A program made the translations under genes and the position numbers. The notes under the pieces are model-generated. The model did no database searches. It saw nothing but the letters and a program-made list of their open reading frames with translations, and was not told the origin of the DNA. DNA of 64,000 bases from Bacteroidales bacterium. GTDB lineage: Bacteria > Bacteroidota > Bacteroidia > Bacteroidales > UBA7332. Shown here one piece after another: positions 1-8,145 of this stretch; positions within the stretch are counted from its first letter, which is position 1, and every line of letters starts with the position of its first letter. Location of the stretch: positions 32,486-96,485 of the forward strand of contig JAQTZA010000006.1 of assembly GCA_028687995.1 (NCBI GenBank). The letters are read 5' to 3'.

Positions 1-29
1 AATTTCTGACCCAATTAATACTTTGAGCT

Positions 30-155
30 ATGAAAACAACAAACAACACAACAGCCAAAATAGAAGAAATGACATTTTCAGCAATGAAACAAGTAAATGG
101 AGGTCAATATATTGAGATTATAATTGACGGAACAATTTATAGAATTAGAATTTAA
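30..155 (+). CDS. 41-residue double-glycine-leader peptide, copy 1
   Basis: The product has an N-terminal leader of about 25 residues ending in FSAMKQVNGG and a predicted 16-residue core, QYIEIIIDGTIYRIRI. The leader has the hallmarks of peptides cleaved after Gly-Gly by C39-type peptidase exporters: a hydrophobic Phe at about -10, Met at -7, Val at -4, then GG. The core alternates hydrophobic and polar residues and has no Cys, so it is not an obvious lanthipeptide or disulfide bacteriocin. Bacteroidales encode many GG-leader natural-product precursors and bacteroidetocin-like bacteriocins, but I cannot assign this one to a named family. It is followed by a second copy and two genes of unknown function. 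The exporter is not in the window. A secreted bacteriocin, a signal peptide or a modified natural product are all possible. Confidence 0.75.
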   Translation: MKTTNNTTAKIEEMTFSAMKQVNGGQYIEIIIDGTIYRIRI

Positions 156-185
156 TAATTTCTGACCCAATTAATACTTTGAGCT

Positions 186-311
186 ATGAAAACAACAAAC
201 AACACAACAGCCAAAATAGAAGAAATGACATTTTCAGCAATGAAACAAGTAAATGGAGGTCAATATATTGAGATTATAATTGATGGTACAATTTACCGTA
301 TCAAAATTTGA
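186..311 (+). CDS. 41-residue double-glycine-leader peptide, copy 2
   Basis: The protein is identical to copy 1 except that the penultimate residue is Lys instead of Arg (core ending YRIKI). At DNA level the leader and upstream bases match copy 1 exactly. The 3' part carries changes in the Asp, Gly, Tyr, Arg and Ile codons that keep the amino acid, one Arg-to-Lys change, and a TGA stop replacing TAA. That pattern is what selection on the encoded core would leave, and it is the best evidence that both frames are translated. The next gene starts 83 bases downstream. No close TAnnTTTG box precedes either copy, so transcription may begin outside the window. Confidence 0.75.
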   Translation: MKTTNNTTAKIEEMTFSAMKQVNGGQYIEIIIDGTIYRIKI

Positions 312-394
312 GTTCAGTCGCTTAATTTTTATAAAAATGATGATCATCGTGTTGATGAGCCAGTATTAAATTCTTTGAAAAGAAAATTACTGAT

Positions 395-1024
395 ATGAAG
401 AATAATTTTATTTCACCCCGAAATCTACCCCTAATGTCTGATTACATGAGGAGGAGAGAGAATAATATCATAACACTCGTAGATCGGTTGGGTGTTGATG
501 AATTTACTGATGATATAAAGATGAATGCTGCACTATCGCGGATCAAAGCAAGCATTTTATTAAAGCCGGTCTCATTCGGAGAACCGCAGTTTGAAGATTA
601 CAAGTATGAAGTGTCAACTCTCATGTTGAAGAATACAGCCATTGAGAATGATCTGTATGTTCATAAGATTTGTATTCCATTCACAGGAGATAAAGAAATA
701 TTCAAATATACGCCGTATAGCAATTTCCCTATTACGGAAGCGAACAAAGTCGTAGTTATACCTTTTGACGAAACATTAATTGTGTATGTCGCTCTCGATG
801 TACTTGATCCTGAATCAGCAATTGAACAGGCTCGTAAAATAATGCAATTGACAATACATCTTGTTAAAAGCAATAATGCAATGATTGAAATGTGGAACAA
901 ATCTGTTACGCATCAAATTGTTGAGAAAATGAGAGGTAAAAGTGAGCAATATCATCGCTTTGTACCCGAAAAACAGTTAAATATTTTTCATGCGCCTAAG
1001 ATTGATATTCAAAAACAGGCATAA
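395..1024 (+). CDS. Unrecognised 209-residue protein downstream of the peptide genes
   Basis: I do not recognise this protein. It has no signal peptide or membrane segment and looks like a soluble alpha/beta protein. The N-terminal 60 residues are basic and helical (YMRRRENNIITLVDRLG). A middle part with alternating beta-strand character follows (KVVVIPFDETLIVYVALDV at about 120-140), then a helix from about 140 and a basic tail ending in Gln-Ala. It starts at ATG 395, shortly after the second peptide gene and on the same strand, and is followed at 86 bases by another small gene. Its position suggests a role linked to the peptides, such as immunity, modification or regulation. That is inference from context only. 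Confidence 0.6.
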   Translation: MKNNFISPRNLPLMSDYMRRRENNIITLVDRLGVDEFTDDIKMNAALSRIKASILLKPVSFGEPQFEDYKYEVSTLMLKNTAIENDLYVHKICIPFTGDKEIFKYTPYSNFPITEANKVVVIPFDETLIVYVALDVLDPESAIEQARKIMQLTIHLVKSNNAMIEMWNKSVTHQIVEKMRGKSEQYHRFVPEKQLNIFHAPKIDIQKQA

Positions 1025-1109
1025 GTAATAAAATATTTAACGTTGAAATAATGGAACTAAGTAGTGCGATTATATCGCATGAACAAATATAAAATAATAT
1101 GAAAAGATT

Positions 1110-1376
1110 ATGAAAAGAAAGAAAATATCAAAAAGCAAATTCGAAATCTATACAGAATTGAACGTTTATCAAAATGCACCTGAAAAACCAGGTGTCTTCC
1201 TTCTATGGGCAAAACCATTTCGTGGAAATTGGGAGTGTTTTCATATTGGAAAATCTGACAATCTGAAATTTGATTTGCTTCAATTTTTGAGTCCAGACGA
1301 TTCTGAGAACCCAATCAAAGAGAAGGTTCGAAAGTTTATTTGCGGTTACGAATGGACTGATATTGCATTGGATTAA
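1110..1376 (+). CDS. 88-residue protein resembling a degenerate GIY-YIG fold
   Basis: The sequence contains PGVFLLWAKP near residue 30 and WECFHIGKSDNL near residue 46. The arrangement (GVxxL, about 15 residues, then xHIGKSxNL followed by a helix) recalls the core of GIY-YIG nucleases, where GIY and YIG strands precede an Arg-bearing helix. Here the second Tyr is His, and the expected catalytic Arg is not evident in the KFDLLQFL helix, so an active nuclease is doubtful. It lies on the same strand as the double-glycine peptide genes and the 209-residue gene, with an 85-base gap. The family match is by eye and tentative. The reading frame itself is clean, with a basic N-terminus. Confidence 0.5.
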   Translation: MKRKKISKSKFEIYTELNVYQNAPEKPGVFLLWAKPFRGNWECFHIGKSDNLKFDLLQFLSPDDSENPIKEKVRKFICGYEWTDIALD

Positions 1377-1592
1377 TTACAAACATTGAATTGTGCATAA
1401 AATAGTAAGAGATAAATTTTGAGAACTCCTGATAAGAGTCAATCATATCGTTTTTTTTGATTCAAACAATACCGTTGTGGAATGGGATTAGTTTGAAAAT
1501 GTTAGGTGAATATATAAATTGAGAAAGATGCCAGTGCTTGCCTGTGATAGGTAGGTACTGGTTAAATTTTTTTATAGGATATTTTTGAAAAA

Positions 1593-1630
1593 ATAAAAGG
1601 ACTCAACCAAATCAGTTAAAGTCCTTTTAT
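1593..1630 (-). terminator. Intrinsic terminator of the C1 peptidase gene
   Basis: An 11-bp perfect stem (ATAAAAGGACT at 1593-1603, complement at 1620-1630) with a 16-base loop lies just past the stop of the minus-strand gene ending at 1639. A run of A on the plus strand to its left gives a U-tract in the minus-strand transcript. Confidence 0.8.
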
Positions 1631-1638
1631 GATTGAGG

Positions 1639-2889
1639 TTATCTAAATTTTGCTAATAACTCTTTTACACCATCCTTATGGATGGTAAAGCCCATCATTT
1701 TAAGCTTGATATAATCTTCAGAGAAGAAATAATATCCAAATTCGGAGGCCGTTTTGTTGTTGTTTCGTGAGCCAGAACTAGAATCTTTGATAAGAAACCA
1801 GTCTTTACCATCGCCGTTATAGTTTGCTATGTAACCTACTAAATGCATTCCGTGATCGTCAGTGGTAGATTTGTTCGAAAAACGAAGTTGACGTGCATCT
1901 TCGTTTATGAATGCTGAAGGAATATCAAAGTCAGGTACAATTGCACACTGTGTCTCTTTTGAAAATCCAGCTTCAGAAACGTCTCCCCCAATGCTCATCG
2001 TGTACCCATTTCTTATAGCTTGTTTCACCGCTTTCATAAATTCATCAAGTGGCACATTGTAATAGTCGGCACTGTGCCACCAATTGTCTGGAACTTCATA
2101 TTCAACTTGTTGCCAATAGGATTTTTGTTTTAGTGAAAGTATCTCCACGTACTCTTTTGGATTAAATTTGAGATAATCTCTCATGTAGGTCTGAGGTGTA
2201 TATTCTTTACCATCCACTGTGAATTTAGTGGGTGGTTCGCCCAAATAGTGTTTTAGAATATCACGAATGGTCGAAGTAACTGCAGTCTCGTTCCAAGCAT
2301 TGTTGGATTTTACGGACTGTAAATAACTATTCATCTCTTTGTAGAGTGCCTCGTGTGTGTGGTATTTGCGTCCACAAATGAGACCAGTGTAAGCTGACTC
2401 GGGAATAATGCCATAGATAGACGTTAATCGTGCTAATGCATTACCCTCACTGCCTTCTTCAAAAAGAGAGTTGCCTCTTTCTTGAACAAATCGACGTGCT
2501 TTTTCTACATATTCCCAATATGTATTATAAATTTCGGACAACTTAACCTTTTTGCCTTGTAAGCGATAGATTTCAGTTTCGTAAAACGAAAGAGTCGAGA
2601 AATCCCAGCAAGTGCCAGTATTTCCTTGTGAAATAACTGGATTAGCCCATTGACGCTTGTAAAGTTCCACTTTGTTTGGAAGCTTTAATCCAGATTGATC
2701 CATCAGAAAACGATATTCGGGCATTTTCTTTATTAAGGAGTCATCTACGTGACTTACATCTTTGAGGATGGTTTCGTTGTAAAAACCTTTGCCTTCAGGT
2801 ATTTCAACCATTTTACCTTTGTCACTATTTTGTGCCAAAGCACTCATACCCCAGATGGTTAGGGAAGAAATTAATACTATTCTCTTCAT
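1639..2889 (-). CDS. Secreted C1-family (bleomycin hydrolase/PepC-like) cysteine peptidase
   Basis: A 416-residue papain-fold peptidase with a signal peptide (MKRIVLISSL to SALAQ). The catalytic Cys lies in QGNTGTCWDFSTLSFYE (about residue 94) and the catalytic His in DDHGMHLVGY (about residue 347), matching the C1B aminopeptidase C/bleomycin hydrolase layout. The third motif, usually NSWG, reads KDSSSGS, so the active-site Asn appears to be replaced by Asp. It probably hydrolyses peptides in the periplasm. It is monocistronic, with a TACTTTTG -7 box 24 bases upstream and its own terminator. It faces the double-glycine peptide genes. A role in processing them is possible but nothing shows it. 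Confidence 0.85.
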   Translation of the reverse strand: MKRIVLISSLTIWGMSALAQNSDKGKMVEIPEGKGFYNETILKDVSHVDDSLIKKMPEYRFLMDQSGLKLPNKVELYKRQWANPVISQGNTGTCWDFSTLSFYETEIYRLQGKKVKLSEIYNTYWEYVEKARRFVQERGNSLFEEGSEGNALARLTSIYGIIPESAYTGLICGRKYHTHEALYKEMNSYLQSVKSNNAWNETAVTSTIRDILKHYLGEPPTKFTVDGKEYTPQTYMRDYLKFNPKEYVEILSLKQKSYWQQVEYEVPDNWWHSADYYNVPLDEFMKAVKQAIRNGYTMSIGGDVSEAGFSKETQCAIVPDFDIPSAFINEDARQLRFSNKSTTDDHGMHLVGYIANYNGDGKDWFLIKDSSSGSRNNNKTASEFGYYFFSEDYIKLKMMGFTIHKDGVKELLAKFR

Positions 2890-2912
2890 ATCATATTGTT
2901 TAAACTGATTTC

Positions 2913-2920
2913 CAAAAGTA
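2913..2920 (-). promoter_or_regulatory. -7 box TACTTTTG of the C1 peptidase gene
   Basis: Read on the minus strand this is TACTTTTG, an exact match to the Bacteroidota TAnnTTTG element, 24 bases before the ATG. No clear -33 TTG partner is seen at 17-23 bases. Confidence 0.55.
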
Positions 2921-2984
2921 GAAATATTTTATTAAAGAGAGATTGTAAATTCTGATTTTAACCGTTTTTTTGAGGAATATCGCC

Positions 2985-2992
2985 TAAATTTG
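2985..2992 (+). promoter_or_regulatory. -7 box TAAATTTG of the ketopantoate reductase-like gene
   Basis: TAAATTTG matches TAnnTTTG and ends 21 bases before ATG 3014. The box overlaps an in-frame TTG at 2990, so that TTG cannot be the start. The transcript would begin near 2998. Confidence 0.6.
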
Positions 2993-3013
2993 GGAACTAA
3001 ACATAGTCGGTAT

Positions 3014-3943
3014 ATGAAATTGAAATATGCAATTATTGGAACTGGAGCATTAGGTGGGTTTTATGGAGGTAAATTGGCGAAAGCTGGTCATTCAGTCGAA
3101 TTCTTGCTTAATAGTGATTATGAATATGTAAAGGAAAAAGGGTTAAGAATTGATTCTGTTCTTGGAGATTTCCATTTGCCAGATATTTCGGCATTCAGGC
3201 AAACGGAGGAAATGTCGCTAGCAGATGTTGTATTTGTCTGTCTCAAGACAACGCAGAATCACTTATTGAAAAAACTACTGCCTCCAATTCTTCATGAAAA
3301 TACGCTTATAATATTACTTCAAAATGGGTTGGGAGTTGAAGCCGATGTAGCAAAAGAGTTCCCTAATCAAATGGTGGCGGGAGGAGTGGCATTTATCTGT
3401 TCTCAGAAGGTTGGTGCAGGTCACATCACGCATCTTGATTTAGGAAAAATAATTATGGGGATGCATCAAGGAGATAGGGGATCTGTACTAAAGCAGATTT
3501 GTGAAAATTTCATTTCGTCTGGTATAGATGCAGAGATGACTGCCGATTTAGATCTTATTCGATGGCGTAAATTGGTTTGGAATATACCATTTAATGGCAC
3601 TACTGTGGTGATGAATACGACAACAAACAGTTTGATACTTGATGAGGCGACACGACCTTTAATTTATAGCTTGATGAATGAAGTAGTGTGTGCCGCAAAT
3701 GCATGTGGAGTTGCCCTTAATGAAGAGTTTGCGCGAAAAATGATTGACATGACTGAGGCTATGATGCCATACGAACCAAGTATGAAGATCGATTTTGATC
3801 TTCGTAGAGAGATGGAAATTTTTTATATTTATACTCGTCCCATAGAATTGGCAGCAGCTGCGGGATATGATATGATTCGTGTCAGAATGTTGGAGCAGGA
3901 GTTGAGATTTATGCAGAAAAATTTATCGAATGACAAGGGTTGA
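3014..3943 (+). CDS. Ketopantoate reductase-like NAD(P)-dependent dehydrogenase (ApbA/PanE family)
   Basis: The product of about 309 residues starts with the dinucleotide-binding motif YAIIGTGALGGFYGGKLA, as in ApbA/PanE 2-dehydropantoate 2-reductases, which reduce ketopantoate to pantoate for coenzyme A synthesis. A second conserved block, LQNGLGVE (about residue 104), matches the family, and the C-terminal helical domain contains the usual KLVWNIPFN segment with a conserved Lys and Asn. I chose ATG 3014 because the upstream in-frame TTG lies inside the -7 box. The gene stands alone and ends at a strong bidirectional terminator. Several paralogues in this family act on other 2-oxo acids, so the substrate is not certain. 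Confidence 0.8.
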   Translation: MKLKYAIIGTGALGGFYGGKLAKAGHSVEFLLNSDYEYVKEKGLRIDSVLGDFHLPDISAFRQTEEMSLADVVFVCLKTTQNHLLKKLLPPILHENTLIILLQNGLGVEADVAKEFPNQMVAGGVAFICSQKVGAGHITHLDLGKIIMGMHQGDRGSVLKQICENFISSGIDAEMTADLDLIRWRKLVWNIPFNGTTVVMNTTTNSLILDEATRPLIYSLMNEVVCAANACGVALNEEFARKMIDMTEAMMPYEPSMKIDFDLRREMEIFYIYTRPIELAAAAGYDMIRVRMLEQELRFMQKNLSNDKG

Positions 3944-3947
3944 ATGT

Positions 3948-3982
3948 AAAAAGGGGTGCTTCTTAATGAAACACCCCTTTTT
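3948..3982. terminator. Bidirectional terminator between converging genes
   Basis: Perfect 11-bp stem: AAAAAGGGGTG at 3948-3958 pairs with CACCCCTTTTT at 3972-3982 around a 13-base loop. It provides a U-tract in both directions and serves the plus-strand gene ending at 3943 and the minus-strand gene ending at 4000. Confidence 0.9.
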
Positions 3983-3999
3983 AAGATTGATGAAGTTGA

Positions 4000-5688
4000 C
4001 TATTGAATCAATTTCAAGAAATCAAGATTCTTATTGAATTTTGAAAATTCGATATCAGTTAACGCTTTTTGAGCTTTTGATTTGTCTTTTGAAATTGCAT
4101 CTTTCAGATTACTTAAAACCATTCCTTCATTATTTGTACGAGCACCAACGACTGCCATCAAATAACTTGTAGTTGCATCTGGTGAAGATACGCCAGCCAA
4201 CGTGTTTTTAGCTTTGTTGTAATCTTTTACCAAGATTTGAGCTACTGCAGCATTGTTGCTTTTTGTTGCACCGAATGCATTCACAGCTTTATCATATTCT
4301 CCTTTTTTCAAGTAAAGAACTCCTAACCCTTCTCCTAACCCTTCAGCACCTGCTGCTTTACCAAATAACTCTTCGGCAGAACTTCCTTGGTTTTTGTTCA
4401 AAGCGATTAAGCCAAGATTCATCGAAACCTCTGGCGTATTATTCAACGTTTTCGCTTGGTTGAAGAGAGTTTCTGCTTCATCAAGTTTGCCTTGTTGGTA
4501 TTTTACCATACCTAAGTTATTGAATCCACGATAGTCAGATGGGTAAACTTCAGTAGCGCTTTTATAGATAGCGGCTTTGTTTGCACCTGATACTGTTGCA
4601 GCATAAAGTAATTCTTCGATAGTTAAAGCTTTAGGGTTTTCTGCTGCCAATTTAACCAATTCTGCATCAGATTTACCAATGATGTCGTAAGTGGCAGTTA
4701 AGCGAGAACGACGAAGTTGTGGCAAGATATCTTTAGCAATATTGCTGAATGCTACAGAGATATTTTTGATTTGAGCTTCTCTTTCAGCAGGATCGTTGTA
4801 GGTAGAAAGTACTCTCAATACCAATTCTTTATCCTGAATATTTGATTGACTCATCAATTCTTTGAATCCGTCCCAATCTTCAGCAGTAAATTTTGAATCA
4901 ACTGATGTGCTTACTTTGCCTTTTTTCAGCTCTTTGTTTAAATAGTCGAGCGTGTTTTTCTCACGTTTCTCAGCTAATTTTGTATTTAAATCTAAAGCAC
5001 CGTCTGGTGAAGCATAAGAAGAAACTTCAATTCCAGTCAATTTTTTAGAAGCATCACTTGCAGTAGCCTTGATATTTTTCTGCAAATCTTGCACAGATTC
5101 TGATTTCAATTCACTTGCACGAAGATTTGCTTGTTGAATTAAGAACAAGATGTTTGCTTTATAGGCGTCTTTAATAATGCGTTGGAATTTGTCCGCTGCA
5201 AGGGCAGGTGTAGAAGAAGTTGCAGATGCAATTTCTGAAGTAGAAAGTACACCGTCAGCTACTTTTACGCGAGGCAATTGATAAACTAATTTCCCTTGTT
5301 TTACCGCAAATGTAAGGAAAAGCTCAGAGCTTCTCATTGCATCTTCGTAAACAAAACTTGCAGGTACAGCTACTTTTCCGCCATCAAGATAGCTAATAAC
5401 TTGACCATTTGCTTGAACTTTTTCTCCTTGTAGTTGAACTGGTGTGCCTGCTACTTCTTTGCCTGCAAATACAAGAACAGGAGTGACAGTTACTTCAGCT
5501 TTTTTGTTGAAGAATTTGGCAGGAATAGTTCCTTCGATGGTGGCTTCTACCTTGCCGGCTTTTACTTCAAGAGGATTTGGAGTACATTTAAACAAGTCAG
5601 GAGACAAAGGTCCCATTTGCTTGTTACAAGAGGTAAAAGCAAAAATTACAGCCATCATTAAGATTGACAAATAAGATTTTCTTTTCAT
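4000..5688 (-). CDS. Lipoprotein with OmpA-like and TPR regions
   Basis: This 562-residue lipoprotein has a lipobox (FAFTSC) after a basic, hydrophobic signal peptide. The first half is beta-rich (KVEATIEGTIP and following strands). Around residue 225 there is a stretch, GIEVSSYASPDGALDLN followed by KLAEKREKN, that resembles the peptidoglycan-binding core of OmpA-like domains. The last third contains at least two or three TPR-like helix pairs (YRGFNNLGMVKYQQGKLDEA, VSMNLGLIALNKNQGSSAEE). Bacteroidota carry several such proteins, generally assumed to link outer membrane and cell wall or to scaffold complexes. It is monocistronic with a TATATTTG -7 box upstream. The exact role is unknown. Confidence 0.75.
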   Translation of the reverse strand: MKRKSYLSILMMAVIFAFTSCNKQMGPLSPDLFKCTPNPLEVKAGKVEATIEGTIPAKFFNKKAEVTVTPVLVFAGKEVAGTPVQLQGEKVQANGQVISYLDGGKVAVPASFVYEDAMRSSELFLTFAVKQGKLVYQLPRVKVADGVLSTSEIASATSSTPALAADKFQRIIKDAYKANILFLIQQANLRASELKSESVQDLQKNIKATASDASKKLTGIEVSSYASPDGALDLNTKLAEKREKNTLDYLNKELKKGKVSTSVDSKFTAEDWDGFKELMSQSNIQDKELVLRVLSTYNDPAEREAQIKNISVAFSNIAKDILPQLRRSRLTATYDIIGKSDAELVKLAAENPKALTIEELLYAATVSGANKAAIYKSATEVYPSDYRGFNNLGMVKYQQGKLDEAETLFNQAKTLNNTPEVSMNLGLIALNKNQGSSAEELFGKAAGAEGLGEGLGVLYLKKGEYDKAVNAFGATKSNNAAVAQILVKDYNKAKNTLAGVSSPDATTSYLMAVVGARTNNEGMVLSNLKDAISKDKSKAQKALTDIEFSKFNKNLDFLKLIQ

Positions 5689-5728
5689 AATTGATTTTGA
5701 TATTTAGTTAGATTGCTTAAATTCTGCA

Positions 5729-5736
5729 CAAATATA
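5729..5736 (-). promoter_or_regulatory. -7 box TATATTTG of the OmpA/TPR lipoprotein gene
   Basis: TATATTTG on the minus strand, 41 bases before the ATG; exact TAnnTTTG match. No well-spaced -33 element was found. Confidence 0.5.
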
Positions 5737-5861
5737 CAATATATTATTCATTCTCATTTTAACACAACTATGTCAAAAAAGAAGATTGGACTTGATTTTT
5801 AGTTAAATTAAGGTTTGGAATGCCTCTTTTAGATAGAATTATGGGATGTAAAATGAATAGT

Positions 5862-8072
5862 TTAGTAGATTATTACCTTTTGGCGCAATATTTGTTCGTC
5901 TCCTTGTATGTTCATCAAGAATATTCCGTTTGGTATGCGATTCAAAAGAAGTGAATTGTTTGATTCTAATTGTCTATTAATAATCAATCTGCCTGTTGTA
6001 TCGTATACACTTAATTTATAATTTGTCAAAGGTGTTAAACCTATAAAATATAATGTTCGAGATCGTGAGTCAAATATGATTTTTGCTGGTGGTAATGTAT
6101 CGATTGGTGACACAGCTGTAGCGCCTAATTGTATAATAGGATCAATCCACAAAGATGTTTTCATTGGCTTAGGATTGTAATCGGATAGTGCTCTCCATCC
6201 ATTTGGCACATCATTGATATAGGTTGAGTTAAAGGGTGATAAGCGACTTTTGACGTTGTAAACAGCAAAAGTGTCTATCGATGGATATTCAATTTGGTAA
6301 CTGATGAAAAAGCTGTAATCAACCTTAATAGGTGTCGGTAATTTAACAAACACATCGCTAGCATCTCCATTCGGTCTGGTTATTTGCTTAAGAGCACCTA
6401 AAGAATATGATAGATAACTTAGATTGAATGTGGTCGATGTGAGCAGCTGTCCGGGTGTAGTGTATCCATTGTAAATTTTGAAATTTACTTTACCATTCCA
6501 ATTAGATTTCCATTGAGGTAATACGATATTGAAACCGTAGATTGTTGTCTCTTTGGCAGTTATGAAACGTTCTCCAAATTCTTTTGTTTTTAAAGAATTA
6601 TGACCAAAGACTGGACCACTATTCTCATCTGTAAAATGAGTAACTTCCACATCTTCGTTGTTGGCAACATTACTCATCCTAATGCAAGCAGAGTCAGGGT
6701 ATGGATCATATCCATCTAATTTGTTGGCTCCTTTACTTAATGGGTCAAGCCAGTGCTTTAATTGGCGATTTGCTTCAGGATAATATGACCAGATTTTTTG
6801 CAATGCGAAATAATAGTCGTCGGTAGGAGTTGAGCAAAAGGAAGCACCTCCTGTTAATATCCCAATTACGCGTTTATTTGAGTCGAAAAGGGGTGATCCA
6901 GAAGAGCCGCCCTCTGTCGTTCCATCGAGCCAAGTGTCGATTTTCCAATGGTTATTTGGATCTATCGCATATCCCATATCATTCCCAGGATATGATTCAA
7001 GTGTTAATTTTTTCTCCGAAGTAGCAATTTTTTTGGTTTTACTCATCGGATGATGAATGCCAAAATAGGGAATTGTTGCTGGTGTTCCTACATTCCAACC
7101 TGCATAGTAGGGACGAAAATAGGTAGGTGGTTTTTGAGATAATTTTAATAACGCAACATCAATCAACGGCTCATTTACTACTAAATCTGCAGATGCTAAG
7201 CTCATCTCCTCTGAACCAACTACTGCAATTTGACAACTTGGATTTTGATAATTAAAGAATACAACTGTATTCTGGGCACGAGTTTCAGAAGTGGTTGTGC
7301 CACTTGGTAAGAAACAATGGGCTGCTGAAAGTAAATATGGAGTTCCGTCCTGTTCTACATTGTTCACTAAACAGCCTGTGCAATATTCATTACCATTGAT
7401 AATTAGAAGTGTCACCGCTTGTGTCTGGTCTTCATATTGGGGATAGCAAGCGGCATCTCGATGGCATGTTTGAGAACTACTCAAGGAACCTGGCCGTCCC
7501 CGGAAAGTCAACCCGCTATAATCATGATTTACCTCTCCAATCGTTATTTTTCCTTTGAATTCTGCATTTGCAGGTTCCTGGTATTCTACAATTATTTCAT
7601 CACCGTAGATAGGTGCTGTTGGTAACTTGTCGTATTTATTGTTGTTAATTTCGGTAAAAGCTCCGATCTTATGTGTTCGATTGATATTATATACGAATAG
7701 TTTTGCTCCAGATGGAACATGATATTCAGAAAAAAGAAGATTAATAGAATATGCGCCTTTGGAGCGAATACCGCATTGCCAGACATGCGTTCCATCTGCA
7801 GTAGTAAATCTAATTCCCGAACTCTGTGGACTTAAATCTGTGTAGAATTTCTTCGCAAAACGTGCTGCCCTGTGATGTAATGCTGCTATTGAGTCTTCTT
7901 TGAGCATAGGTTTTGCATCGAACGACTCCATTTCTACAAAAAGCGCTTCGCTAGCATGGCGAAACATTGTCGGAGGAAGCGGTTCACCCCCTTGACTTAT
8001 TTGACCAAAACTGATTTGGATGCCTATCCAAAGAAGAATATTGAATAAAATGTATTTCTCTTTTTTCATCAA
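5862..8072 (-). CDS. Secreted trypsin-like serine protease with a type IX secretion C-terminal domain
   Basis: The 736-residue protein has a signal peptide (IGIQISFG), an N-terminal pro-region, then a chymotrypsin-fold catalytic domain. Its triad is seen as His in YLLSAAHCF (about residue 251), Asp in PLIDVALLKL (about 309) and Ser in TEGGSSGSPLFD (about 395), resembling lysyl endopeptidase-type proteases. A beta-rich region follows. The last 80 residues form a T9SS type A sorting domain (NYKLSVYDTTGRLI to VIIY), which sends cargo through the PorSS/T9SS to the cell surface. It stands alone, with a TAAGTTTG -7 box 15 bases before the start. It probably degrades external protein. The presence of the sorting domain implies the host has T9SS. 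Confidence 0.9.
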   Translation of the reverse strand: MMKKEKYILFNILLWIGIQISFGQISQGGEPLPPTMFRHASEALFVEMESFDAKPMLKEDSIAALHHRAARFAKKFYTDLSPQSSGIRFTTADGTHVWQCGIRSKGAYSINLLFSEYHVPSGAKLFVYNINRTHKIGAFTEINNNKYDKLPTAPIYGDEIIVEYQEPANAEFKGKITIGEVNHDYSGLTFRGRPGSLSSSQTCHRDAACYPQYEDQTQAVTLLIINGNEYCTGCLVNNVEQDGTPYLLSAAHCFLPSGTTTSETRAQNTVVFFNYQNPSCQIAVVGSEEMSLASADLVVNEPLIDVALLKLSQKPPTYFRPYYAGWNVGTPATIPYFGIHHPMSKTKKIATSEKKLTLESYPGNDMGYAIDPNNHWKIDTWLDGTTEGGSSGSPLFDSNKRVIGILTGGASFCSTPTDDYYFALQKIWSYYPEANRQLKHWLDPLSKGANKLDGYDPYPDSACIRMSNVANNEDVEVTHFTDENSGPVFGHNSLKTKEFGERFITAKETTIYGFNIVLPQWKSNWNGKVNFKIYNGYTTPGQLLTSTTFNLSYLSYSLGALKQITRPNGDASDVFVKLPTPIKVDYSFFISYQIEYPSIDTFAVYNVKSRLSPFNSTYINDVPNGWRALSDYNPKPMKTSLWIDPIIQLGATAVSPIDTLPPAKIIFDSRSRTLYFIGLTPLTNYKLSVYDTTGRLIINRQLESNNSLLLNRIPNGIFLMNIQGDEQILRQKVIIY

Positions 8073-8087
8073 TTTGCTTTATAAAAA

Positions 8088-8095
8088 CAAACTTA
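8088..8095 (-). promoter_or_regulatory. -7 box TAAGTTTG of the T9SS protease gene
   Basis: Minus-strand TAAGTTTG, an exact TAnnTTTG match, 15 bases from the ATG; gives a very short leader. Confidence 0.5.
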
Positions 8096-8145
8096 CTACT
8101 TTTTTTAGAAAGTACTAAGTTTGCTTTGCAAAATGAAGACGAAAA

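Larger units (their letters stand above)
1..311. repeat. Two tandem 156-bp direct repeats, each carrying one small peptide gene
   Basis: Bases 1-127 recur without change at 157-283, so the period is 156 bp. Each unit holds about 29 bases of leader and one complete 41-codon reading frame. After base 127 the copies differ at eight positions, all inside the last third of the coding region or the stop codon. The window opens exactly on a unit boundary, so further copies may lie to the left. This is a local gene duplication rather than a mobile-element end: no inverted termini are visible. Confidence 0.95.
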
